64,000 nt of DNA from assembly GCA_900539115.1 (NCBI GenBank), contig UQAQ01000001.1, positions 1 through 64,000 on the forward strand, in the 5' to 3' direction. The notes beneath the pieces were generated by a model, which worked only from the letters and a program-made list of their open reading frames with translations, did no database searches and was not told where the DNA came from. A program made the position numbers and the translations under genes. Below, in pieces: positions 54,748-64,000 of this stretch; the stretch's first letter is position 1; every line of letters starts with the position of its first letter. The DNA is from an uncultured Roseburia sp. GTDB taxonomy: Bacteria; Bacillota; Clostridia; Lachnospirales; Lachnospiraceae.

Positions 54748-56202
54748 ATGGAAAAATTACGTAAACGGTTAAATGCTTGGAATGATGGAAAGGGAGGCCC
54801 AAGAAAAGGAGATTGGATGGCAGCTCTTGCTATCGTTGCGATTTTGACGTTGTTTTTTTGCTTTTTGAAGGATTTCAAACTTACGGTGACGCAGTCATTA
54901 ACGTTTGATTCTTGTTTGTTTAATGGAAGATTGAAGGATTTTTATACTATTGTAAACAAACAGGCATTGTCTGGGTACTACGATGCTGTCTGGGGCAAAA
55001 ATTTAAGTGCCGGTGCGAATTATTCCATCATTAATTACGCGACACTGGGAGTGTTATGTCTTCCGATTTATGTGATAGAGAAATTAGCACATATTACAAT
55101 TCCTTTTGTTGTTTATGAATTGGAATTGAAATTGTTATTTGCTGTGGCTGTTCTTTATCTTACAAAGGTTCTTGCAGATATTTGTACAGCAGTTTCAATG
55201 AAAGAAGAGACGAAAAAGTGGGTAACGTTCTGCTTCCTTACTTCACCGATTTTATGGTATGGATTTTTGATGATCTCTCAGATGGATATCTTTGCCGTAT
55301 TATTTATGGTTTTAGGACTGCGTGCTTGGTTACAAAAGAAAAAGATATGGGAATTGGCGTTTTTTGCCATAGCGGTATTTTACAAACCGCTTGTTTTGAT
55401 TGGTTTGATTCCATTGTTTTTACTTCGTGAAAAAAGGATCAGCTATATTTTACGAGATTGTATTGTGTCGGTACTTGGTTTGCTTTTGCAACAGATTTTT
55501 TATGGATCAGATCCGGGATATCAACGGGTGCAGAAGTATATGAGCGGATTGTATAGTTTTTGGGAACGTTTATTCAATGCGGGAATTCCGACGACTCGAA
55601 ATGTTTATACGGCAAATAGCAGTTATTTTATCATTTTGTTTATATTGATCTGCATTGTGGCTTACAGTATTCATAACGTGACAATGCAGCTTGCTTTTGG
55701 TTTGCCGATGCTTAGCTGGCTGTCATTTATTTTATTTGTTCAGTGGCATCCAAACTGGCTTTTCTATATGGTGCCGTTTGCAGTTATGATGTTAGGTTTT
55801 AGTTACCGTAAAAAACTGTTGTGTCTGATTGAGTGTGTATTTAGTGTATGCTGGCTGGCTGTATGTGCGCTGGGGTGGCTGTTTAATTATGATAATGATT
55901 TGATAAACGGCGGTGTTTTTTCGCAGCTTTTGGGAATTCATACGGAAGGCGGAGAGTTTGGTACCATTTATCCGATTCTTGTACAAAAAATGGCAGGAAT
56001 TCCGGTGGACCTTTATATTTCATTATTATCCGCAGTATTGGCAGCGTGGATGGCAGCAGTTGGATTTGATTTATACCGGAACCGAAAGGACATGAAAATG
56101 GGGAAAAAAGAGATGACATTTGAGCGTGGACCTGTATTACTCCGAAGCCTTCCGATGATGTTATTTATACTTTATTCATTTGCAATTTGTTTTATCTCTT
56201 GA
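54748..56202 (+). CDS. Polytopic GT-C-like membrane glycosyltransferase
   Basis: A 484-residue protein with about ten hydrophobic segments. The first large loop follows a stretch LTFDSCLFNGRLKDFY, and the pattern resembles GT-C/GT87-type mannosyl- or glucosyltransferases. It follows the DUF6311-like gene by 22 bases and precedes the GtrA-like gene. The substrate is unknown. Family membership is by topology rather than a clear motif. Confidence 0.7.
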   Translation: MEKLRKRLNAWNDGKGGPRKGDWMAALAIVAILTLFFCFLKDFKLTVTQSLTFDSCLFNGRLKDFYTIVNKQALSGYYDAVWGKNLSAGANYSIINYATLGVLCLPIYVIEKLAHITIPFVVYELELKLLFAVAVLYLTKVLADICTAVSMKEETKKWVTFCFLTSPILWYGFLMISQMDIFAVLFMVLGLRAWLQKKKIWELAFFAIAVFYKPLVLIGLIPLFLLREKRISYILRDCIVSVLGLLLQQIFYGSDPGYQRVQKYMSGLYSFWERLFNAGIPTTRNVYTANSSYFIILFILICIVAYSIHNVTMQLAFGLPMLSWLSFILFVQWHPNWLFYMVPFAVMMLGFSYRKKLLCLIECVFSVCWLAVCALGWLFNYDNDLINGGVFSQLLGIHTEGGEFGTIYPILVQKMAGIPVDLYISLLSAVLAAWMAAVGFDLYRNRKDMKMGKKEMTFERGPVLLRSLPMMLFILYSFAICFIS

Positions 56203-56246
56203 TAAGATAGAACAATAAAAAGAGAACGTAGACAGGAGATACGATT

Positions 56247-56798
56247 ATGAATAAGATAGCAGAAGTATTATGGAACTTGATTGAAACAATCGTCCGTGCA
56301 GTGTTCGGTGTTATATTGAAGATTGCACACAAAGAACTGAACGAAGAGCAGTGGGAAACCTTGTTTCAATTTGTGAAATTTGGTTTGGTCGGTGTGTGGA
56401 ACACCATCTTTAACTATGTGATCTATTTGGTGAGTTTGATTGCTCTGCAGGGAGCCGGCATTGATAAGATGACAGTGTTAGGATTTGACAATGCGCCTGT
56501 TGCAGTTTGGATTGCAACCGCAATCGGATTTTTGATCAGTGTATTTGTTTCGTTCCTGCTTAACAGCCGTTTTGTATTCAAATTAGAAGAAGGAAAGTCA
56601 AGAAGTTTTGGAAAAGCCTTATTAAAGACCTATCTTTCTTATGGAGTGACCGGAATTGTGTTGAACCCGGTTTTGAATACCGTATGGGTAAGTGTTTGCC
56701 ATATTTCTGATCGAATCGCACCACTTATCAGTTTGGTTATTGCCATTCCGATTAATTTCCTGATGAACAAATTGTGGGCCTTTAAGGCAGAAGAATAA
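56247..56798 (+). CDS. GtrA family membrane protein
   Basis: A 183-residue protein with an N-terminal amphipathic segment and four hydrophobic segments (about 50-180). VKFGLVGVWNTIFNYVIY and NSRFVF are typical of GtrA, which is thought to help flip lipid-linked sugars across the membrane. It fits with the GtrB-like transferase at 51579 and the large membrane transferases between them. AGGAGA precedes the ATG. Confidence 0.9.
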   Translation: MNKIAEVLWNLIETIVRAVFGVILKIAHKELNEEQWETLFQFVKFGLVGVWNTIFNYVIYLVSLIALQGAGIDKMTVLGFDNAPVAVWIATAIGFLISVFVSFLLNSRFVFKLEEGKSRSFGKALLKTYLSYGVTGIVLNPVLNTVWVSVCHISDRIAPLISLVIAIPINFLMNKLWAFKAEE

Positions 56799-56879
56799 AA
56801 AAAACCCTTTTCAAATGCCTTTTTGTATGGTAAAATAAATTGTTGAATAATGAATTACTAGAATGATGGAGGAAGAATC

Positions 56880-57587
56880 ATGGGAATCAGCGTAGTTTTG
56901 CTGGCATATAAGGAAGAAGAAAACCTGAAAGTATTATTGCCGCAAATTATTGAAAATGTTGAGAAAACCGGAGAAGAGTTCGAGATATTAGTTATTGATA
57001 CCGCAGAACCTTTGGATAACACGAAAGGAGTATGCGAGGAGTTTGGTGCTCGTTATATCAATCAGGAAGAACCCGCATTTGCAGGTGCGTTTAAGACCGG
57101 AATCAAATATGCTGAGAAGGACAAGTTCCTGATCTTAGACAGCGACGGATCTCACAACCCTAAGTATATTCCTGATTTATATAAGAAGTTTGTGGATGAC
57201 AAATGTGATGTTGTTATCGGCTCCCGTTACGTAGAGGGCGGTAAGACAAACGATGCCAAATCATCCATCGTGATGTCACATATCTTAAACGGTATGTTCC
57301 GCTTTTTCCTTGGAATCAAGGCAAAAGACATTTCTACCGACTATCGTATGTATGAGACAGCACAGCTGAAAGAAGTAAAACTTACCTGCCACAATTATGA
57401 TGTGCTTCAGGAAGTTCTTCTGTGTCTGCGCCTCAACAAAGCCGATAAGAAGTTAAAGATCGGGGAAGTGCCGATCGAGTTTGATAAGAGAATTTATGGG
57501 GAATCGAAGAGACAATTGATTCCGTTTATCATGAGTTATATCAAGACACTGTTTAAATTGACGGCAAAGAGAATTGCCGGAAAATAG
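56880..57587 (+). CDS. Family 2 glycosyltransferase, dolichol-phosphate-mannose-synthase-like
   Basis: A 235-residue GT-A enzyme without membrane segments: VVLLAYKEEENLKVLLP at the start, LDSDGSHNPKYIPDL with the metal-binding DSD, and VVIGSRYVEGG. It resembles DPM1-type polyprenyl-phosphate glycosyltransferases, a second set beside GtrB at 51579. The sugar is probably mannose or a derivative, given the mannose genes that follow. The 81-base gap upstream may hold a weak promoter. Confidence 0.88.
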   Translation: MGISVVLLAYKEEENLKVLLPQIIENVEKTGEEFEILVIDTAEPLDNTKGVCEEFGARYINQEEPAFAGAFKTGIKYAEKDKFLILDSDGSHNPKYIPDLYKKFVDDKCDVVIGSRYVEGGKTNDAKSSIVMSHILNGMFRFFLGIKAKDISTDYRMYETAQLKEVKLTCHNYDVLQEVLLCLRLNKADKKLKIGEVPIEFDKRIYGESKRQLIPFIMSYIKTLFKLTAKRIAGK

Positions 57588-57610
57588 GTTAAAGGACAAA
57601 GAGTGATAAT

Positions 57611-58573
57611 ATGTATCCAATGAAATTGGCTCCGGCGTACAAGGATTATCTTTGGGGCGGTCATGAACTGGAGCGCCTGTTTGGAAAAGCCGGTGATGGC
57701 GATTGTACGGCAGAAAGCTGGGAACTCAGCTGTCATCCGGATGGAAAAAGTACGGTCCGAAATGGAGCATTTAAGGGGAAAACATTGGAAGAAGTATTGG
57801 ATCAGTTTCCAGAATATGTTTCCCACAAATTTCAACCAGAAGATAAATTTCCGATTTTGATCAAATTTATTGATGCAAAGGAAAATCTTTCTATACAGGT
57901 TCATCCGTCGGATGAGACGGCAAAGAGTGAGCTGGGCGAGCAGGGGAAAGCCGAGATGTGGTATGTACTTGCCGCAAAACCGCATGCCTTTTTGTATTAT
58001 GGGTTGAACCGGGAAGTTTCCAAAGAAGAGTTGGAGCAGAAGATGCAGGACGGTTCGATTCCGCAGATTTTAAATAAAGTAGAGGTGAATGAGGGGGACT
58101 GCTTTTTCATTCATCCGGGAACGATCCATGCGATCGGTGCGGGCGTTGTGATTGCGGAGATTCAGCAGAGTTCCAATACGACATTCCGCGTGTATGACTA
58201 TCTTCGAAAGGATAAAAACGGAAATTACCGTGAACTCCATGTGGAACGAGGGGTAGAAGTGATTGACCGTACTCCGATCGTACCTTCGCAGGTGTTCGAT
58301 AACAACGAAGTAAGTCTGAAGCATGGAAGGATCCGAAGATTGTTTGAGTGTGATTATTTCTGTGTCAATAAGATTGACTGCGAGAATGGAAAGATCAAAC
58401 TTTGGTGCGATAAGTCCTCGTTCCAGTCGCTGCTTATCGTAAAAGGAAACGGATATTTGGAATATAAAGGACGCCGCTATGATTTTAAGGCAGGAGACAG
58501 TATTTTTGTGCCGGCCGGATTTGGCGAGTATTATATCCATGGTAACAATGAAATCTTAATGTCAAAATTATAA
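57611..58573 (+). CDS. manA: Mannose-6-phosphate isomerase, class I
   Basis: A 320-residue zinc cupin enzyme interconverting fructose 6-phosphate and mannose 6-phosphate. LAPAYKDYLWGG at the start, the zinc region QVHPSDE and FFIHPGTIHAIG are characteristic. It feeds the GDP-mannose genes that follow. The gap to manC is 28 bases. The length of 320 fits the short bacterial form. Confidence 0.95.
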   Translation: MYPMKLAPAYKDYLWGGHELERLFGKAGDGDCTAESWELSCHPDGKSTVRNGAFKGKTLEEVLDQFPEYVSHKFQPEDKFPILIKFIDAKENLSIQVHPSDETAKSELGEQGKAEMWYVLAAKPHAFLYYGLNREVSKEELEQKMQDGSIPQILNKVEVNEGDCFFIHPGTIHAIGAGVVIAEIQQSSNTTFRVYDYLRKDKNGNYRELHVERGVEVIDRTPIVPSQVFDNNEVSLKHGRIRRLFECDYFCVNKIDCENGKIKLWCDKSSFQSLLIVKGNGYLEYKGRRYDFKAGDSIFVPAGFGEYYIHGNNEILMSKL

Positions 58574-58601
58574 ATACAAATTTAAGAGGAAAGGAAGAAC
58601 T

Positions 58602-59672
58602 ATGAAAGTTACAGCAATGATCATGGCAGGTGGACGTGGCGAGCGTTTTTGGCCAAAAAGCCGTAAGAATCTGCCAAAACAGTTTTTGAGTCTGACGGAT
58701 GATGGAATTACCATGATCCAGCATACGGTAAATCGTATTCTGCCACTGGTAGATATGGAAGATATTTACATTGTGACAAACCGCGATTATAAAGCATTGG
58801 CAAAGGAACAGTTGCCGGATCTTCCGGAGGAGAACATTTTGTGCGAACCGGTTGGAAGAAATACGGCTCCTTGTGTAGGACTTGCTGCCATGCACATTAA
58901 CAAAAAGTATGACGATGCTCTTATGATCGTGCTTCCATCCGATCATTTGATCAAATACAATTCGATGTTTGTTGATGTATTGAAAGATGCCTGCCAGGTG
59001 GCAGAAAAAGGAAGCAACCTGACGACGATCGGTATTACACCAAACTATCCGGAGACCGGATATGGTTACATCAAATTTGATCCGGATCAGAGCGAGGGAC
59101 GTGCGTATGGCGTCGAGTGCTTTGTAGAGAAGCCAAATCTGAAAAAGGCAAAAGAATATCTTGCAGATGAATCCTATCTGTGGAACAGCGGAATGTTTGT
59201 CTGGAAGATTTCTACCATCTTAAATAATATGAAAGAATTTATGCCAAAGACCTATGAAGGACTTGTGAAGATCCAGGATGCGATCGGAACCGAGGAACAG
59301 GAAAGTGTTCTTGAGGCTGAATTTGAAAAGATGGATTCGGAATCCATCGATTACGGTATCATGGAAAAGGCAGAGAATATCTTTGTACTGCCCGGTACAT
59401 TCGGATGGGATGATGTAGGATCCTGGCTGGCAGTGGGACGTATCCGCTCCACCAATGAATTTGGAAATGCCGTTCAGGGAAATGTTATCACAGTAGAGAC
59501 AAAGAATTCGATCATCGAAGGTTCGGACAAGCTGATCGCAGCCGTAGGACTGGAGGACATCATCGTAGTAGATACCGAAGATGCGCTGCTGATCTGCGAC
59601 AAAGGTCATGCCGGAGATATCAAAAAGGTACTTGAAAATCTTAGAATTTGCAACCGCAATGAGTACATCTAA
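58602..59672 (+). CDS. manC: Mannose-1-phosphate guanylyltransferase
   Basis: A 356-residue nucleotidyltransferase making GDP-mannose from GTP and mannose 1-phosphate. MIMAGGRGERFWPKSRKNLP and GRNTAPC are diagnostic, with VEKPNL and the DDVGSW region following. The isomerase domain of bifunctional ManC/XanB forms is absent, and ManA is encoded separately just upstream. AGGAAAG precedes the ATG. Confidence 0.95.
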   Translation: MKVTAMIMAGGRGERFWPKSRKNLPKQFLSLTDDGITMIQHTVNRILPLVDMEDIYIVTNRDYKALAKEQLPDLPEENILCEPVGRNTAPCVGLAAMHINKKYDDALMIVLPSDHLIKYNSMFVDVLKDACQVAEKGSNLTTIGITPNYPETGYGYIKFDPDQSEGRAYGVECFVEKPNLKKAKEYLADESYLWNSGMFVWKISTILNNMKEFMPKTYEGLVKIQDAIGTEEQESVLEAEFEKMDSESIDYGIMEKAENIFVLPGTFGWDDVGSWLAVGRIRSTNEFGNAVQGNVITVETKNSIIEGSDKLIAAVGLEDIIVVDTEDALLICDKGHAGDIKKVLENLRICNRNEYI

Positions 59673-59698
59673 GATTTTACAATAAATAAAATGAATAG

Positions 59699-60757
<1,059 letters not shown>

Positions 60758-60773
60758 TCTTTTATATGAAAAC

Positions 60774-60820
60774 GGCGCCGGGATTAACCGCATATGTGGG
60801 CGATGCCAGCGCCTTTTTCA
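60774..60820 (+). terminator. Possible attenuator between gmd and the next gene
   Basis: GGCGC (60774-60778) and GG pair with CC and GCGCC (60809-60813), followed by TTTTTC. It lies between gmd and its partner gene, so read-through must occur if the two are one operon. The loop is long (about 25 bases), so it may be weak. Confidence 0.45.
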
Positions 60821-60838
60821 CATATTGGATCATTATCA

Positions 60839-61804
60839 ATGAAAGTGAATGAAGGCATGAAAAAAGCATTAATTATCGGTGGAGCCGGATTTGTAGGGAA
60901 GTATCTGGCCGAATATTTGAGTGGAGAGTGCGGATATCAGGTGCGCTCTACCAAGATGAAACAGGAGACACTTGAGCCGGAAGGCTACGATGTCGTGGAT
61001 ATGAATCTTTTGGAAAAACAGGAAGTGGTTGACGTAATCGAGAATTTTGCGCCGGATTACATATTTCATCTGGCAGCACAGAGTTCTGTTGCAGTATCCT
61101 GGTCAAATCCACAATTGACTGTCGATGTAAATATCAAAGGTGCATTGAATTTATTGGATGTATTAAAAGAAATGGAATATAAGGGCAGAGTATTGCTGAT
61201 CGGTTCCGGAGAAGAATACGGAAGAATTCACCCGGATCAGGTGCCGATCGTCGAAGATACGGTACTTCGCCCAGGAAATATATATGCAGCGACAAAAAGC
61301 TGCCAGAATATGCTTGGTACGATCTATGCGCAGGCATATCAGCTGGAACTCGTGATGGTTCGCGCATTTACGCACGTAGGACCGAGACAGTCACCGCAGT
61401 TCGTTGTGTCTGACTTTTGTAAACAGGTTGTTGAAGTGGAAAAAGGACTGCGTGAGCCGGTAATCCATGTCGGAAATCTGAAGGCAAAACGAGACTTTAC
61501 CGATGTGCGTGATGTGATCGCCGCGTATGAGTGCCTGATTCGTCAGGGAAAGAGCGGAGAGACGTACAATGTAGGTTCCGGCAAAGCTTATGAGATTCAG
61601 GAAGTTTTAGATAAGATCATAGAACTTTCGGGCCGTGAGATCAATGTAGAGGTGGAACAGGCGAGACTTCGTCCAATCGATGTGCCGATCATTGAAGCGG
61701 ATATTACAAAGATTACAGAGCAGACGGACTGGAAACGTAAGATCAGTCTGGAGCAGACTTTGAAAGACACGTTAGACTATTGGCGTGCCAATGTAGAAGC
61801 ATAA
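60839..61804 (+). CDS. GDP-4-keto-6-deoxy-D-mannose reductase (RMD-like), probably giving GDP-D-rhamnose
   Basis: An SDR enzyme of about 322 residues: LIIGGAGFVG for NAD(P), GSGEEYG with the catalytic Ser, YAATK with Tyr-Lys, HVGPRQSPQFVVSDF and VGNLKAKRDFTDVRDV. These are typical of RMD, the reductase after Gmd that makes GDP-D-rhamnose. A GDP-L-fucose synthase is less likely because that enzyme must also epimerise. The start is 60839 or 60857; neither has a strong ribosome site, and a weak GAAGG precedes 60857. Confidence 0.82.
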   Translation: MKVNEGMKKALIIGGAGFVGKYLAEYLSGECGYQVRSTKMKQETLEPEGYDVVDMNLLEKQEVVDVIENFAPDYIFHLAAQSSVAVSWSNPQLTVDVNIKGALNLLDVLKEMEYKGRVLLIGSGEEYGRIHPDQVPIVEDTVLRPGNIYAATKSCQNMLGTIYAQAYQLELVMVRAFTHVGPRQSPQFVVSDFCKQVVEVEKGLREPVIHVGNLKAKRDFTDVRDVIAAYECLIRQGKSGETYNVGSGKAYEIQEVLDKIIELSGREINVEVEQARLRPIDVPIIEADITKITEQTDWKRKISLEQTLKDTLDYWRANVEA

Positions 61805-61819
61805 AGGAGGATTATAAAA

Positions 61820-63493
61820 ATGGATATGATGGAAAATTATAAAAGATGGCTTGGAAAAGTGACAGAAGAAGATCTTTTAACAGAATTGAAAGCCATCGAG
61901 GGAAAGGAAGAAGAAATTAACGATCGCTTTTACCGCGATCTGGAATTTGGTACCGGCGGACTTCGTGGTGTGATCGGAGCAGGAACCTATCGTATGAATG
62001 AGCATACGGTAGCCAGAGCGACACAGGGATACAGCAATTATTTGAACAAAGCTGCTAAAAACCCTTCGGTATCGATCGCTTATGACAGCCGTAATAAATC
62101 CGACATTTTCGCAAAAACGGCGGCAAGTGTATTTGCAGCCAATGGGATATTGGTAAATATTTACAAAGAATTGATGCCTACACCATCTCTTTCCTATGCT
62201 GTGCGTGCATTGAACTGTGATGGCGGTATCGTAGTGACAGCAAGCCATAACCCTGCAAAATACAATGGTTACAAAGTATATGGAGCCGATGGATGTCAGA
62301 TTACTTTGGAAGTGGCAGACGCTATCCTGGCGGAGATTGAAGCGGTAGATGTGTTTGATGATGTAAAGATCATGGATTTTGAAGCCGGACTTTCCGAAGG
62401 AAAGATTAAATATATCGAAGATGACGTAATTACCGGATTTATTGATGCCGTTTCCGAGCGCGCATTGAATCCGAAAGAGATTGACAAAAATGTATCCATC
62501 GTATACACGCCACTCAACGGAACCGGCCGTTACTGTGTGACGAGATGTCTGAAAGAAAATGGTTACACACAGATCACGATTCCAAAAGAGCAGGAAATGC
62601 CGGATGGAAACTTTACCTCTTGTCCATATCCAAATCCTGAGATCCGCGAGGCATTGGAAGTTGGTTTGAAAAAGGCAAAAGAAGTAGGAAGCGACCTCCT
62701 TCTGGCAACGGATCCGGACTGTGACCGTGTCGGCGTAGCCGTAAAAGAAGGCGACGATTATCAGTTAATTTCCGGAAATCAGATGGGAATCCTTCTCTTT
62801 GACTATATTTGCAAGACGTACAAAGCAAATGGAACAATGCCGGAAAATCCGGTGGTTGTAACGACGATCGTATCGACGAAAATGATTGACAAGATTGCTG
62901 CAGATTATGGCGTAGAGGTAAGACGTGTGCTTACCGGATTCAAATTTATCGGCGAGCAGATCGGATTTTTGGAAGCAGACGGAGAGGTAGACCGTTATAT
63001 CTTCGGATTTGAAGAGAGTTATGGTTATCTGAGCGGCGGACATGTTCGTGACAAAGACGGAGTGAATGCCTCCCTTTTGATCTGTGAGATGTTTGCACAT
63101 TACAAAGCCCTGGGAATTTCTTTGGTACAGATGTTGAATCAGTTGTATGAAAAATATGGTTATTTCAAAGAAGCTCTTCAGTCCATTACTTTTGAAGGAG
63201 CCAGCGGTGCGAAGAAGATGGCAGATCTGATGGAAAGCCTTCGTACGAATGCACCAAAAGAAGTGGCTGGTTATAAAGTGATCGATGTGAAAGATTATAA
63301 GGCCGGAATTGGAAATCTTCCAAAATCCAACGTGTTGGAGTTCAATATGGAAGATGACATCAATGTTTTGGTTCGCCCATCCGGAACAGAGCCAAAGATC
63401 AAGATGTATTATCTGGTAAAGGGAAGCAGCGAACAGGCTGGTGCAGAGATTGTAGCTGCTCTCGAATCTTATTTCACAGAGGTTTGTAAATAA
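61820..63493 (+). CDS. Phosphoglucomutase/phosphomannomutase
   Basis: A 557-residue alpha-D-phosphohexomutase. The phosphoserine loop TASHNPAKYNGYKVYG, the Mg loop DPDCDRVG and the sugar loop GFEESYGYLSGG are intact, and the C-terminal RPSGTEPKIKMYY binds phosphate. It interconverts hexose 1- and 6-phosphates and could serve both ManC (mannose 1-phosphate) and RfbF (glucose 1-phosphate), as the pathways here need. AAAGGAGG precedes the ATG. A dyad follows the stop. Confidence 0.93.
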   Translation: MDMMENYKRWLGKVTEEDLLTELKAIEGKEEEINDRFYRDLEFGTGGLRGVIGAGTYRMNEHTVARATQGYSNYLNKAAKNPSVSIAYDSRNKSDIFAKTAASVFAANGILVNIYKELMPTPSLSYAVRALNCDGGIVVTASHNPAKYNGYKVYGADGCQITLEVADAILAEIEAVDVFDDVKIMDFEAGLSEGKIKYIEDDVITGFIDAVSERALNPKEIDKNVSIVYTPLNGTGRYCVTRCLKENGYTQITIPKEQEMPDGNFTSCPYPNPEIREALEVGLKKAKEVGSDLLLATDPDCDRVGVAVKEGDDYQLISGNQMGILLFDYICKTYKANGTMPENPVVVTTIVSTKMIDKIAADYGVEVRRVLTGFKFIGEQIGFLEADGEVDRYIFGFEESYGYLSGGHVRDKDGVNASLLICEMFAHYKALGISLVQMLNQLYEKYGYFKEALQSITFEGASGAKKMADLMESLRTNAPKEVAGYKVIDVKDYKAGIGNLPKSNVLEFNMEDDINVLVRPSGTEPKIKMYYLVKGSSEQAGAEIVAALESYFTEVCK

Positions 63494-63514
63494 TTGTAAG
63501 AATGAAAATAATGA

Positions 63515-63545
63515 GGCACCAATTTGATGAACTTGAATTGGTGCC
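63515..63545 (+). terminator. Dyad after the phosphohexomutase gene
   Basis: GGCACCAATT (63515-63524) and AATTGGTGCC (63536-63545) form a perfect 10-bp stem 21 bases after the stop, followed by CCTTGTC. It has little T run, so it is a weak or factor-assisted terminator. Confidence 0.6.
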
Positions 63546-63572
63546 CCTTGTCATGTTATGTAGGAGGTCAGA

Positions 63573-64000
63573 ATGAACGGACAGAAAAAGAAACATATCC
63601 GGTTTATCCTAGAATACACTGCGTCGTTTGCAGTGCTTTTTCTGTTGATCTATCTTGGATTTATTTTGAATCATCGTTCGTTTATTTGGTTTTATGACGG
63701 AAATAAACAGCATTTTCCGGCCCTCCTTTATCTGCGTGATTATTATCTCAAAGTGGCAGGAAATCTCTTTTCCGGTCATTTTACCCTGCCGATGTTCGAT
63801 TTTTCCATCGGTATGGGAGAAGATATCCTGACGACATTGAACTTTTACGGTATGGGAGATCCGCTGACGCTGCTTTCTGTTTTTGTGCCGAAGCAGCATA
63901 TGGAAATGTTTTACGATTTTCTCGTTGCTTTCCGCATGTATCTGGCAGGACTTACTTTTATTTTTTACTGCCGCAACAGAGGAAAAGGGCGGGCAGTGAG
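63573..64000 (+). CDS. YfhO-family membrane protein, 5' part only
   Basis: The window ends 142 codons into this gene. The start follows TAGGAGG seven bases upstream. The protein begins with a basic stretch and a hydrophobic segment (about 10-30), then an outer loop DGNKQHFPALLYL, FDFSIGMGEDI and a second hydrophobic segment. This fits YfhO-type membrane glycosyltransferases that add sugars to teichoic or lipoteichoic acids. The remainder lies outside the window. Confidence 0.75.
   Translation, partial: MNGQKKKHIRFILEYTASFAVLFLLIYLGFILNHRSFIWFYDGNKQHFPALLYLRDYYLKVAGNLFSGHFTLPMFDFSIGMGEDILTTLNFYGMGDPLTLLSVFVPKQHMEMFYDFLVAFRMYLAGLTFIFYCRNRGKGRAV

Overview
The window looks like chromosomal DNA of a low-GC, spore-forming, anaerobic member of the Clostridia, most likely Lachnospiraceae. 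The reasons are a single-chain pyruvate:ferredoxin oxidoreductase, a sporulation sigma-K gene next to a CspA-like subtilisin, glycogen synthase and phosphorylase, an agr-type peptide signalling locus, strong AGGAGG-type ribosome sites and textbook sigma-A promoters. The family call is inference; no rRNA or tRNA gene is present to fix it.

Layout. Positions 86-4353 hold a TetR regulator and a large secreted GLUG/FN3/Ig-like surface protein. Positions 4430-7492 hold an agr-like quorum-sensing locus: an XRE regulator, a LytTR response regulator and a GHKL kinase on the plus strand, facing agrB and a short agrD on the minus strand. The agrD product has Ser where most homologues have the ring-forming Cys. 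Positions 7690-8923 are a decayed patch: an Rpn-type nuclease fragment and a YesN-type response regulator that has lost its 5' half by fusion to another gene's start. Two ABC exporter modules (8939-12788) follow, the second controlled by a GntR/YtrA-type repressor. nifJ (13391-16957) is followed by five tandem palindromic repeats.

Positions 17445-23775 hold sulfur and carbon genes: metY, an Rrf2 regulator and cysK behind an operator-bearing promoter, then araD, a second metY and glgA behind a promoter with paired operators. A CsoR-type regulator and copZ-copA form a divergent copper module at 23852-27022. metE (27326) has a large structured leader. A YoaK/LysR pair, a ZIP transporter, hflX and folA follow. 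sigK and a Csp-like protease lie on the minus strand (33988-36304), then two unknown membrane proteins, glgP and a second subtilisin.

From about 41.7 kb to the end, all genes are on the plus strand and serve a cell-surface polysaccharide. They comprise a tandem SGNH/DUF6270 protein, several large membrane proteins of GT-C/YfhO/DUF6311 type, a CDP-glucose pathway (rfbF, rfbG, rfbH) followed by a split transketolase and a short-chain dehydrogenase, GtrB/GtrA-like lipid-linked sugar genes, and a GDP-mannose to GDP-deoxyhexose pathway (manA, manC, gmd, rmd-like and a phosphohexomutase). The most original proposal is that the transketolase pair acts on the CDP-4-keto-3,6-dideoxy sugar made by RfbH, giving a branched-chain surface sugar. 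This would be analogous to, but chemically different from, the YerE/YerF route to yersiniose.
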